Under the pieces are notes generated by a model. That model saw only the letters and a list, made by a program, of their open reading frames with translations. It ran no database searches and had not been told where the DNA came from. From assembly GCA_030263395.1 (NCBI GenBank), contig SZOW01000014.1:1-64000 (forward strand): a stretch of 64,000 nucleotides of DNA. Reading direction: 5' to 3'. Position numbers and translations under genes: made by a program. Numbering within the stretch: the first letter of the stretch is position 1; each line of letters begins with the position of its first letter. The DNA is from QUBU01 sp014337915 (GTDB lineage: Bacteria; Pseudomonadota; Gammaproteobacteria; Steroidobacterales; GCA-2729495). Positions 50,581 to 58,755 of the stretch are shown here, one piece after another.

Positions 50581-50610
50581 AGTATTGGGGACAGCCGCGG
50601 CAAATTGCAA
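50581..50610 (-). promoter_or_regulatory. Promoter of the mini-gene
   Basis: Minus strand: TTGCAA (50610-50605), 18-bp spacer, AATACT (50586-50581); each box matches 4 of 6 consensus bases. Transcription would begin near 50574, about 29 nt before the ATG. Confidence 0.5.
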
Positions 50611-50642
50611 GCTGCACGCGTCACAGTCTCCCGCCCCGCCAC

Positions 50643-51626
50643 CTAGCGGTAACGCTGGCGTTTGCAGAGCGTCACATTGCACTGGTCACAGCGCGGGGCG
50701 CCGGCGATGCAGACCCTGGCATGCGCCTCGCTGGCGAAGGCCGTCAGCAGGCTGGCGGCTGCATCGGCATCGACGCCCGCCTGCCGCGCCCAGGCTTCGA
50801 GCAGGCCGGCCGCTGCCTCCGGTGCCGGCACGCGATGGCAGATGCCGAGCCGGCCCGGTCCCAGCACTCGCGCGAGATGCGCCGGCGCCAGCGGCGGTGC
50901 GAGCCGCGCGCCGCCCGGCTTCGCCAGCGCCGCCTGCAGGTCGAAGCCATGCCGCTGCAGCGTCGAGCGCAGCTGCCCCAGCAACTCCTGCGGCCGGAAC
51001 TGCGCCTGGTTGCGACGGAACCAGTAGCTCGCCTGGGTCATGCCGCCGCCGACCACGTCGGGCAGGTCCTCGAACTCCTCGCAGGCGAAGTAGCGCTCCT
51101 GCAGGTCCGGTGCGAGGAATGCATTGATGGATTCGCGGTCCACGCGGCGCGGGCCCATGCGGCCGTTGGCCTGGCCGGGCACCCGCGGGTGCCAGTGCAG
51201 CAGCACGAAATCGCCATCATCGGCCAGCGCCTGCAGCAGGCAGGCCCGGTAGGCCGGATGGCGTACCGGGTCCATGTTGTGCAGCAGGCCGTGGTCGAGC
51301 ACCAGGTCGTAGCGCCCGTCCGGCTGCCACTCCGTGATGTCCGCCTCCACCGGCCGCAGGCTGAGGCCCTTTTCGGCAGCGCGCCGCTGCGTGTACTCCA
51401 GTGCCCGCGGCATGAAGTCCAGCGCCGTGACATCCCAGCCCATCTGGGCGAGGAACAGCGAATCGGTGCCGGCGCCGCAGCCGATGTCCAGCGCGCGCCC
51501 CGGCGGACGCCGGCGACAGATCTCGGCGAGGAACAGCGTCGGCTCCTCGTGCGCCCAGGGCAGATCCTGCCAGGTCTTTGCCCAGTCGTAGGTGGCGCGG
51601 AAGGTCTGCTTTTCGTGGCTGCTCAT
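50643..51626 (-). CDS. SAM methyltransferase with C-terminal four-Cys (Fe-S-loop-like) tail
   Basis: A 327-residue protein whose ATG at 51626 overlaps the acyltransferase stop by 4 bp. Residues 1-200 are a class I methyltransferase: RALDIGCGAGTDSLFLAQMG (motif I), VTALDFMPRALEYTQ, YDLVLDHGLLHNMDP, and LLHWHPRVPG. The last 100 residues are a helical domain ending in Cys306-x6-Cys313-x2-Cys316-x4-Cys321. This is very close to the C-x6-C-x2-C-x5-C [4Fe-4S] loop of endonuclease III/HhH-GPD proteins, and the domain may be a degraded copy of that half. I know of no standard methyltransferase with this tail. The substrate is unknown. Confidence 0.82.
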   Translation of the reverse strand: MSSHEKQTFRATYDWAKTWQDLPWAHEEPTLFLAEICRRRPPGRALDIGCGAGTDSLFLAQMGWDVTALDFMPRALEYTQRRAAEKGLSLRPVEADITEWQPDGRYDLVLDHGLLHNMDPVRHPAYRACLLQALADDGDFVLLHWHPRVPGQANGRMGPRRVDRESINAFLAPDLQERYFACEEFEDLPDVVGGGMTQASYWFRRNQAQFRPQELLGQLRSTLQRHGFDLQAALAKPGGARLAPPLAPAHLARVLGPGRLGICHRVPAPEAAAGLLEAWARQAGVDADAAASLLTAFASEAHARVCIAGAPRCDQCNVTLCKRQRYR

Positions 51627-52405
51627 GGTTCTGCCTGCAGCAGGGCCGCGGCCTCGGCAGCCAGTTCATCGAGGCGCGCGCCCAATTGCTGCGCGGTCCG
51701 GGGCAGGTCGGCCATGGCGAAACCGGGCGGAACCTGCCAGGGCTCGCCCACCACGATCGCCACCCGGCTGAACGGCAGGGGCAGCAGGAACTCGTCCCAG
51801 CTGGACCAGCGCTTGCAGGGCCGGGCGGCGTAGGCCATCGGTATCACGGGCACCCCCGCCATCTTCGCCACCAGCACAGCGCCGGGCTTGAACTCGTGGC
51901 GGGGACCCTTGGGGCCGTCGGCGGTCAGCACCAGCGAGCGCCGGTCGCGGTGCACCACGTTGTACATGTCGCGCAGCGCCTCGCCGGAAGCGCGGGTCGA
52001 GGAACCGCGCAGGGGTTCCATGCCCCAGGCGCGGATCATCGCCGCCGGCACCTCGCCGCTCACCGAGGGACTGGTGAGGATGGCGACGGGCATGCCGGCG
52101 CGCGCCTGGCGCCGGAGCAGCCAGGCGCAGAACACGTGCATCTGGTGCCAGTAGACGATGACGGCGGGGTTCCCGGCCTGGCGTGCCGCCTCCAGGTGCT
52201 CGGCGCCGCGGATCACCCTGACACGGCAGGTCGACCAGATCAGCCCGAGGACCAGCCGGATCACCGCCACCAGCAACCCATACCAGAGGCGCCGGCCGGC
52301 CGACATGCGCCGCTGGGAACGCACCGGGATCCCGGACGGGCGAAAGCGCCGGGCGCGCTGGCTCGGGGCGTACTCTCGCGGCTCCTGCTCGGGTTCGCTC
52401 GACAT
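51623..52405 (-). CDS. DUF374-type lysophospholipid acyltransferase-like protein
   Basis: About 260 residues from the ATG at 52405. A short basic, disordered N-terminus is followed by a membrane helix (LWYGLLVAVIRLVLGLIW). YWHQMHVFCAWLLRR replaces the usual HxxxxD acyltransferase motif, as in DUF374, and the conserved VLTADGPKGPRHEFKPGA and AGVPVIPMAYAA are present. DUF374 proteins acylate lipid A-like or other lipid substrates. It is divergent from the P450 gene (160 bp between) and coupled to the Cys-tailed methyltransferase. Confidence 0.82.
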   Translation of the reverse strand: MSSEPEQEPREYAPSQRARRFRPSGIPVRSQRRMSAGRRLWYGLLVAVIRLVLGLIWSTCRVRVIRGAEHLEAARQAGNPAVIVYWHQMHVFCAWLLRRQARAGMPVAILTSPSVSGEVPAAMIRAWGMEPLRGSSTRASGEALRDMYNVVHRDRRSLVLTADGPKGPRHEFKPGAVLVAKMAGVPVIPMAYAARPCKRWSSWDEFLLPLPFSRVAIVVGEPWQVPPGFAMADLPRTAQQLGARLDELAAEAAALLQAEP

Positions 52406-52565
52406 GCAACGGGGAAAAGTCCTGCGGCCGCGGGATTGTCGCATACCCCACCCCGGCGGATGCAGGCCGCTGGTTCCCGGCGGGCGATTGGCTGACTAGA
52501 ATGGCAACGTCTCACTTCTGGCTGGGCGCAACCGGACCTGGCCGCAGCAAAGCGACCCCGAGCGC

Positions 52566-53891
52566 ATGACCGCCACCGCCACCGACCTTCGCCTGCCGCC
52601 CGGGCCGGCGGAGCGCCACACATTGAATGCCGACCCGGCGAGCCTGGCGGTCATGACCCGGCTTGCCGCCGAGTACGGCGACCTCTCCTGCGTGTGGTCG
52701 GCGGACCGCCCGCATCCGAGCCTGTTCCTCAACGATCCCGACCATATCCGCCAGGTGCTCGTCGGCAACTACGAAAACTACGTCAAGGGCGTGGGCTTCG
52801 AGCGGGTGCGGATGCTGATGGGCAACGGCATCATCACCAGCGACGGCGAGCACTGGCGCCGCCAGCGCACCCTGATCCAGCCGGGCTTCACCCGCGGCAG
52901 CGTGACACGGTTGTCCGGGCGTGTCCTCGACCACAACCTGGAACTGGTCGAAAGCTGGCGCGGCCTCGCCGACCGTGGCGAAACCCTCAACGTCACCACC
53001 GCCATGAGCCATTACGGCCTGGAGGTCATCCTGCGGGCCATCTTCAGCGTGGACCTGCCACGGCTGGTGGCCGGCGCCAACCCCTTCGCCTTCCTGGCGC
53101 AGGACCCGACCCGCGACATCCGCACCGTGCTCAAGGTACGCGAGCTGGGCCGCGTGATCCACGATTGCGTCGTCGCCCGGCGCGCCTCCGGCGAGCGGCC
53201 CCACGACTTCCTCTCGCTGATGCTCGATGCCCGCGACCGCCGGACCGGGGCCGGCATGACGGACGGCGAAATCCTCGACGAACTGAAGACGCTCATCGTC
53301 GCCGGCCACGAAACCTCCGCCGGTACGCTCAACTGGTGCTGGTACCTGCTCTCGCATCACCCGGAGGTCGAGCAGCGCCTGCTGCAGGAGATCCGCAGCG
53401 CGCTGCCTGGCGCGGGCTTCAGCTTCGAGCAGCTGATGGGCCTCGAATACATGGCGCGGGTGCTCAAGGAGACGCTGCGCCTGTACCCGCCGGTCTGGCT
53501 CTTCAGCCGCCGCGCGGTCGGGCCGGACCGCATCGGCGGCTACGACGTGCCCGCCGGTGCCCACATCTTCATCTCGCCCTACCTGCTGCACCGCAATCCG
53601 CGCTTCTGGGAAGACCCGGAGCGCTTCGACCCGGACCGCTTCGCCGGCCCGCAGGGCGAGGCGCGCGAAAAGGCTGCCTTCATCCCCTTCTCGGCCGGCG
53701 CCCGCCGCTGCGCGGGCGAGTACTTCGCCTTCGTCGAGATGAACATGCACCTCGCGCTGCTGCTACCCCGCTACCGGCTCAGCTGCGTCGACCAGGCGCC
53801 GATGGACATCGATCCGGCCATCAACCTGCGCAGCCGCTCCGGCATCATGATGGCCGTGGCCCACCGACCCAGGGAAAACCCCGCCCCATGA
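52566..53891 (+). CDS. Cytochrome P450 (fatty-acid-hydroxylase-like)
   Basis: A 441-residue soluble P450. Landmarks in order: GEHWRRQRTLIQPGFTRGSV (C-helix WxxxR), oxygen-activating AGHETSAGTLNW, KETLRLYPPVW (ExxR), FDPDRF, and the haem loop FSAGARRCAGEY with the thiolate Cys. The CYP4/CYP102-like KETLRLYPPVW and PFSAGARRCAGE suggest fatty-acid or fatty-acyl oxidation. It overlaps the acyl-AMP ligase start by 4 bp, so the ligase's carrier-bound acyl chain is the obvious candidate substrate. Redox partners are not encoded nearby. Confidence 0.93.
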   Translation: MTATATDLRLPPGPAERHTLNADPASLAVMTRLAAEYGDLSCVWSADRPHPSLFLNDPDHIRQVLVGNYENYVKGVGFERVRMLMGNGIITSDGEHWRRQRTLIQPGFTRGSVTRLSGRVLDHNLELVESWRGLADRGETLNVTTAMSHYGLEVILRAIFSVDLPRLVAGANPFAFLAQDPTRDIRTVLKVRELGRVIHDCVVARRASGERPHDFLSLMLDARDRRTGAGMTDGEILDELKTLIVAGHETSAGTLNWCWYLLSHHPEVEQRLLQEIRSALPGAGFSFEQLMGLEYMARVLKETLRLYPPVWLFSRRAVGPDRIGGYDVPAGAHIFISPYLLHRNPRFWEDPERFDPDRFAGPQGEAREKAAFIPFSAGARRCAGEYFAFVEMNMHLALLLPRYRLSCVDQAPMDIDPAINLRSRSGIMMAVAHRPRENPAP

Positions 53892-55843
53892 AGCTGCCCG
53901 ACACCCTGACCCAGGCGCTGGATGCGCGCGCCGGCATGCGCCGCCACATCCACTACATCGCCGGCGAGGAGCAGAAGAGCCAGATGAGCTTCGCTGCCCT
54001 GAAGGCCACGGCGCTCGGCGTGCTGCGGCACTTCCAGGACTTCGGCATGCAGGCCGGGGACGAGCTCATCATCTTCACCAGCAGCAACGAGCAGTTCATC
54101 GACAGCTTCTGGGCCTGCCTCTACGGCGGCATCGTGCCGGTGCCGGTCGCCGTCGGCATCAGCGACGACCATCGCCTGAAGCTGCTGAAGATCTTCCGCC
54201 AGCTGCGCCATCCCTGGGTCTACACGGAGAAGGCCCAGCTCGGCCGCCTGCGGGAGTACGCCGCAGAAGCGGGGCTGCTCGCGGAGTTCGAGGCGCTGAA
54301 CGCGCGGGCACTGCCGGTGGAGAACCTGCGCGAGCTCGCCGGTGCCGGCACGCCGCGGCTGGCGAAGCCCGGCGACGTGGCCTTCATCCAGTTCTCCTCC
54401 GGGTCCACCAGCGATCCGAAGGGCGTGGTCCTCACCCATGCCAACGTCATGGCGAACCTGCGCGGCATCACCCGCTGCGCGGCCTTCACCGAAGAGGATG
54501 TGAGCCTGTCCTGGATGCCGCTGACCCATGACATGGGACTGATCGGCTTCCATCTCTGCATGCTCGCCTCGGGCATCGAGCACACCATCATGGACACGCG
54601 GCTGTTCAGCCGCCGGCCGCTGCTGTGGCTGCAGGAGGCGGCCCAGCGCGGCGCCACCCTGCTCAGCTCGCCGAACTTCGGCTACAAGCATTTCCTGAAG
54701 GTGTTCGAGTCGCGCGGCCTGGACGCGATCGACCTGTCGCGGGTGCGGCTCATCTTCAACGGCGCCGAGCCGATTTCCGTGCCGCTATGCGAACGCTTCC
54801 TCCAGGCCATGGCGCCCTTCGGCCTGCGCCGCGAGGCGATGTACCCGGTCTACGGCCTCGCCGAGGCCAGCCTCGCGGTGACGTTCCCACCGCCCGGGCG
54901 CGCGTACCGCACGGTCACGGTCGACCGCCGCAGCCTCGGCGCCGGCCAGGCCGTCCGCAGCATCGATGCGGGCCAGCGCGATGCACTGGAGCTGATGCGG
55001 CTCGGAAGCGCCGTGGACCATTGCGCCATCCGCATCGTCGACGACTCCGGTGCGGTCGTTGCCGGCGGCCATGTCGGGCACATCGAGATCCGCGGCGACA
55101 ACGTCACCGGCGGCTATCACGGCGGGGTCAACGCCGAGGCTTTCACCACCGACGGCTGGCTGCGCACCGGCGACCTCGGCTTCGAGGTCGAGGGCGAGCT
55201 GGTGGTGACCGGCCGCCACAAGGAACTGATCTTTGCCAACGGCGAGAACTGCTATCCGCACGACATCGAGTCGATTGCCGCGGACGGCACCGGCGTCGAG
55301 CTGGGCAAGCTGGCCGTGGCCGGCGCGCGGCGCCCCGGAGCCGACGAAGACGAGCTGCTGGTGTTCCTGCTGCACCGGTCGGCGCTCGCCGATTTCATCC
55401 CGCTCGCCAATCGCGTGCGCCGGCGCATCACCGAGCAGACCGCGCTGCAGGTGGCGCATCTGCTGCCGGTGAAGAACATCCCCAAGACCACCAGCGGCAA
55501 GGTCCAGCGCGGCCTGCTGGCGCGTGCCTACGAGGAGGGCCAGTTCGACGCCGTTATGCAGGAACTCGACGCCATGCGGCTCGAGCACCACGACCCCTCG
55601 GTGGAGACCGAATCCGACATCGTGCAGCTGCTGCGGCGCATTTTTGCCAGCGTGGTCACCGACCGCCGGGTCGGCGTCGACGACGACTTCTTCGAGATCG
55701 GCATCAGTTCCATCGCGCTCGCCCAGATCTTCGAGCGCATCGACGAGGAATACCCCGGCCTGCTTGCCATCGAGGACCTGTTCGACAGGACCTCCATCCG
55801 CGCCATCGCCGCCTTCCTCGAGGAACGCCTTACGGAGAGATAG
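53888..55843 (+). CDS. Fatty acyl-AMP ligase fused to an acyl carrier domain
   Basis: A 651-residue protein. Residues 1-560 are an ANL ligase of the FAAL type: FIQFSSGSTSDPKGVVLTHA (P-loop), SWMPLTHDMGLIGFHL and YPVYGLAEASLAVTFPPPGR (both FAAL-like), RTGDLGFEVEGELVVTGRHK, and NIPKTTSGKVQRGLL with the catalytic Lys. Residues about 570-651 are a carrier domain with VDDDFFEIGISSIALAQIFE, the phosphopantetheine Ser in GISS near residue 607. It would load an acyl chain from AMP onto its own carrier. The stop TAG at 55841 lies at the edge of an inverted repeat. Coupling to the P450 indicates oxidation or transfer of the loaded chain. Confidence 0.9.
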   Translation: MKLPDTLTQALDARAGMRRHIHYIAGEEQKSQMSFAALKATALGVLRHFQDFGMQAGDELIIFTSSNEQFIDSFWACLYGGIVPVPVAVGISDDHRLKLLKIFRQLRHPWVYTEKAQLGRLREYAAEAGLLAEFEALNARALPVENLRELAGAGTPRLAKPGDVAFIQFSSGSTSDPKGVVLTHANVMANLRGITRCAAFTEEDVSLSWMPLTHDMGLIGFHLCMLASGIEHTIMDTRLFSRRPLLWLQEAAQRGATLLSSPNFGYKHFLKVFESRGLDAIDLSRVRLIFNGAEPISVPLCERFLQAMAPFGLRREAMYPVYGLAEASLAVTFPPPGRAYRTVTVDRRSLGAGQAVRSIDAGQRDALELMRLGSAVDHCAIRIVDDSGAVVAGGHVGHIEIRGDNVTGGYHGGVNAEAFTTDGWLRTGDLGFEVEGELVVTGRHKELIFANGENCYPHDIESIAADGTGVELGKLAVAGARRPGADEDELLVFLLHRSALADFIPLANRVRRRITEQTALQVAHLLPVKNIPKTTSGKVQRGLLARAYEEGQFDAVMQELDAMRLEHHDPSVETESDIVQLLRRIFASVVTDRRVGVDDDFFEIGISSIALAQIFERIDEEYPGLLAIEDLFDRTSIRAIAAFLEERLTER

Positions 55844-55909
55844 GGGAGATAAGGGGACAGTTTACTTATCTCCCCAAGGGAGATAAGTAAACTGTCCCCT
55901 TATCTCCCC
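55843..55909. repeat. REP-like inverted repeat, 32-bp arms and 3-base loop, core TAAGGGGACAGTTTACT
   Basis: Two perfect 32-bp arms (55843-55874, 55878-55909) with the 3-base loop CAA. Each arm can itself fold, because GGGAGATAA and TTATCTCCC flank the core. The core is shared with 17778-17877, but the flanks differ completely. The element exactly fills the space between the convergent ligase and ATP-grasp genes: the ligase TAG uses its first base and the ATP-grasp stop begins at 55912. It should form a very stable cruciform or bidirectional terminator. Confidence 0.9.
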
Positions 55910-56947
55910 TTACCTCTCCCCGTTGAGCCGCCATTCGGCGCGGTAGTTGAGGCCGAGGCGGACCAGGCGCTGCAGGAGGCCGGCGTAGTCGAGGCCTTCG
56001 CTGGCAGCGGATTCGGCGAAGTCCTCGCCCTGCGCCAGGTTCGGGTTGCAGTTGGCCTCCAGCACCCAGACGCTGCCGTCCGCGCGCATACGGAAATCCA
56101 TGCGCGCATAGCCGCTCATGTGCAGCGCCCGGTAGATTCGCTTGGCGAGGCGCCCGATCCGCTCGTGGTCCGCGGCCGTCAGCCCGTTGGCGCGGCCGGT
56201 GCGGATGCCATGCTTCTTCTGGTACTTCAGGTCCCACTTCACCTTGCGCGTGGCGATCCCTGCCATGGCTTCGGGCAGCGTGCCGAAATCCATCTCCCAG
56301 ACCGGGAAGGTGCTGAGCCGGTCGTTGCCGCAGACGCCGACATAGAGCTCGCGCCCCTCGATGTACTCCTCCACCAGCGCATCGGTGCGCGTGCTCTCGT
56401 GGATGAAATCGATGCGCTCCTTGAGCTTCGCCCGATCCTCGACGATGGAGGCCTGCGCAATGCCGAGCGAGGCATCCTCGGTAGCCGACTTCACGAACAG
56501 CGGGAACTTCAGCTTGCCGGAGAGCCGGTACGGATGCCCGTGGCGAAAGATGACGAACTGCGGCGTCGGGATCCGGTGCCAGGAGAGGATCTGCTTCGAC
56601 AGCACCTTGTCCCGCGACAGCATCATGCCGCGCGGATTGCAGCCGGTGTACGGCTGGCGCATCAGCTCAAGGTAGGCGACGATGTGCTGGTCGTAGGTGA
56701 TGATCCCCTGGAACTCCTGCAGCAGGTTGAAGGCCACGTCCGGCTTCCAGTTGGCGACCGCGGCACGCAGGTCGGCAAGGTTGTCGTACAGGCCCAGCAT
56801 TCGCACCTCGTGGCCGGCGGCCTTGAGCTGCGTCATGACGTCGTACTCGGTCTTCCACTCGTTGATCTGCTGCTCGGTGTAGCCCTCCAGGCTGTCCGGC
56901 GGCACCAGGCTCTCGTGGGTCAGCACCAGCACGCGCAGTTTCTTCAT
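55910..56947 (-). CDS. ATP-grasp ligase (D-Ala-D-Ala ligase-like)
   Basis: A 345-residue enzyme from the ATG at 56947, overlapping the metallopeptidase stop by 4 bp. It has the ATP-grasp order: KKLRVLVLTHESLVPPDSLE, NLLQEFQGIITYDQHIVAYL, YTGCNPRGMMLSRDKVLSKQ, FPLFVKSATEDASLGIAQ (ATP loop), LVEEYIEGRELYVGVCGND, and GYARMDFRMRADG then VLEANCNPNLA with metal ligands. It forms an amide or peptide bond through an acyl phosphate. The real D-Ala ligase is usually among cell-division genes, so another substrate is likely. Its stop is at the repeat boundary. Confidence 0.87.
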   Translation of the reverse strand: MKKLRVLVLTHESLVPPDSLEGYTEQQINEWKTEYDVMTQLKAAGHEVRMLGLYDNLADLRAAVANWKPDVAFNLLQEFQGIITYDQHIVAYLELMRQPYTGCNPRGMMLSRDKVLSKQILSWHRIPTPQFVIFRHGHPYRLSGKLKFPLFVKSATEDASLGIAQASIVEDRAKLKERIDFIHESTRTDALVEEYIEGRELYVGVCGNDRLSTFPVWEMDFGTLPEAMAGIATRKVKWDLKYQKKHGIRTGRANGLTAADHERIGRLAKRIYRALHMSGYARMDFRMRADGSVWVLEANCNPNLAQGEDFAESAASEGLDYAGLLQRLVRLGLNYRAEWRLNGER

Positions 56948-58080
56948 AGGGTGTACCGCTCGCGGCCACGCCGCACGAAATCGAACACGATGCGCTCGAG
57001 CAGCGCGAACAGCTCGCGCTGCGTGACCCGCAGGGAGCCCACCACCACCAGGTCGAGCTCGCGTGCCCGGCGGATGACCATGCGCAGCACGTGGTGGACC
57101 AGGTACGGGTGCAGCTGCGAGCGCCGCAGCAGCAGCCGGTGCAGCTGCGGCCGCACCTGGCGGATGAAGGTCGCGGCGGGCTGCTGGCCGGGGTTCTCGT
57201 AGCGCAGGCCGAACACGCGCAGCAGGCGGCTGTCGTAGCGGCGGGCATCGCTGCGGTCATCCGCCGCCAGCTTGTCGCGGTAGTGCTGGCGCAGGCTGCG
57301 CCGGTTGCCGGTGAGCGGTTCGATCACCGCGCGCGAACGCACCGGCGGCGGCTCGCCGCGGATCTCCTGCATCAGTTCATCCACGTAGCGCAGCTTGCGC
57401 AGCGCGTGCCAGGCCAGGTAGTCGCTGCGCCAGGTGGAGTTAGGGGCCAGCCACACGGCGAAGGTCTCGGCGAAGTCCTCGGTGGGATGGCTCTGCGCAT
57501 ACCAGTGGCCGAGGTGCATGACGTAGTTGCGGCTGGTGGTACGCGGCGTGTAGCTGCGCGGATACGGGCGCGAGGCCGGCCCGAAGGCCACCCGCCAGCG
57601 CTTGCGCCGCCGCAGCCGGTAGGCGTTGTCGAGCGCGTGGCCGGTCTCGTGGCGCAGGATGCGCGCCATCCAGCGTGCGTTGCCGCCCTCCACCTCGTGC
57701 ATCATGCGCCGCTCGAGGCGGGCCAGACGCGGGTGCGCCAGGTAGAAGGGAATGGCCACGCCGGGCACGCCGTCCGGGCAGAACCATTCCTCCGCGAGCC
57801 AGAAATGCGGCCGGAACAGGAAGCCGCGGCGCTCCAGCTCCTGGTCGAGGCGCCGCAGGGCCGGCGCCAGCGGGCTCTTCTCCAGCACCAGGCCGAGATC
57901 GCGAAAGCGCAGGTCGAGCAGTGCCTCGTCGTCGAGGCCGGTCCACCACAGGCGTGGCCGGCGGCTGGAAGCGGTCGCCGCCGGGCGGCGCGCCTTGCGG
58001 CGGCGCCCGCCGGGAACCCTGCTGCGGCCCGGTTGCCGGGCCTTCGTCCCGCGTTGCTTCCGTCCCTTGCCCCGTGCCAT
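56944..58080 (-). CDS. Putative zinc metallopeptidase (HETGH) paired with the ATP-grasp ligase
   Basis: A 378-residue protein from the ATG at 58080, with a very basic, disordered N-terminus (about 45 residues of Arg/Lys/Gly) and no signal peptide. The centre holds MARILRHETGHALDNAYRL, a HExxH-type zinc site, and about 60 residues later HPTEDFAETFAVWL, whose Glu could be the third ligand. The rest is Arg-rich and helical (RQVRPQLHRLLLRRSQL, VVVGSLRVTQRELFALL). It is the first gene of the two-gene unit and is coupled to the ATP-grasp gene by ATGA. A peptidase plus a ligase suggests trimming and joining of a peptide, but no function is established to my knowledge. Confidence 0.78.
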   Translation of the reverse strand: MARGKGRKQRGTKARQPGRSRVPGGRRRKARRPAATASSRRPRLWWTGLDDEALLDLRFRDLGLVLEKSPLAPALRRLDQELERRGFLFRPHFWLAEEWFCPDGVPGVAIPFYLAHPRLARLERRMMHEVEGGNARWMARILRHETGHALDNAYRLRRRKRWRVAFGPASRPYPRSYTPRTTSRNYVMHLGHWYAQSHPTEDFAETFAVWLAPNSTWRSDYLAWHALRKLRYVDELMQEIRGEPPPVRSRAVIEPLTGNRRSLRQHYRDKLAADDRSDARRYDSRLLRVFGLRYENPGQQPAATFIRQVRPQLHRLLLRRSQLHPYLVHHVLRMVIRRARELDLVVVGSLRVTQRELFALLERIVFDFVRRGRERYTL

Positions 58081-58157
58081 GGCACCATCGCCGCCGATGC
58101 TGCGCCGAGTCTAGCAGGGTGGCTGCCAGACACTGCGCCCGGCTGTCATACTTCGTC

Positions 58158-58556
58158 GTGGCCAGACGCAACCGGAATCCCCTGCGGCTCATCCTCGCCG
58201 CCGCGCTCATGCTCGCGCCGCTGCTGACGCTTGCGGCTGGCCGGTACTATCTCGCGCGCGACGAGCCGCTCTGCGACACCGCGGGCAAAGTCTGCCTGCT
58301 GGCCACGCTCAGCTACGACAGCAACTCACGCGAACTCTGGCTGCGCGGGCGCATCGAGCGCGCCGACGGCCCTGGGGTGCTGCGACTGATGCTTTCCGGC
58401 ACCAGCCGCCCGGGCGAGGTCCACTACACGAGCATGGACATCGACATCCGCGGGCGCGCGACCGAGATCGTCGACTTCCACATGATCCCCGACGAGCCGC
58501 GGGTCGAGAACTGGCGCCTGGACCGCGTGGGCTTCACCGCCAGAACCCAGCGCTGA
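58158..58556 (+). CDS. Small membrane-anchored protein of unknown function
   Basis: About 132 residues from a GTG at 58158. A basic leader and one membrane helix (LILAAALMLAPLLTLAAGRY) precede a small beta-rich periplasmic domain (KVCLLATLSYDSNSRELWLRG, GEVHYTSMDIDIRGRATEIV) with one Cys pair (CDTAGKVC). No family recognised. A strong intrinsic terminator follows the stop at once. Confidence 0.6.
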   Translation: MARRNRNPLRLILAAALMLAPLLTLAAGRYYLARDEPLCDTAGKVCLLATLSYDSNSRELWLRGRIERADGPGVLRLMLSGTSRPGEVHYTSMDIDIRGRATEIVDFHMIPDEPRVENWRLDRVGFTARTQR

Positions 58557-58570
58557 ATAACGGAAGAATT

Positions 58571-58612
58571 CGTTGTGTAGTTGCAACACAGCAACTACAA
58601 CGGGCATTTTTT
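58571..58612 (+). terminator. Intrinsic terminator
   Basis: Stem GTAGTTGC (58577-58584) / GCAACTAC (58591-58598), extended by CGTTGT/AACG with a small bulge, then GGGCATTTTTT (58602-58612). It ends the transcript of the gene at 58158. Confidence 0.8.
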
Positions 58613-58755
58613 GCAGTATTACCTGTGGCTTTTGCACAAAAACCATGTAACATCACGCCGTCGCCTGGTTGTTCCCGCGGCCTGAACGAGCCACAGGGCA
58701 GCAGCGCAACGACCCGGCGCCGTTGTTGTTTTGTGCGAACGAAGGAGTATCCAGA

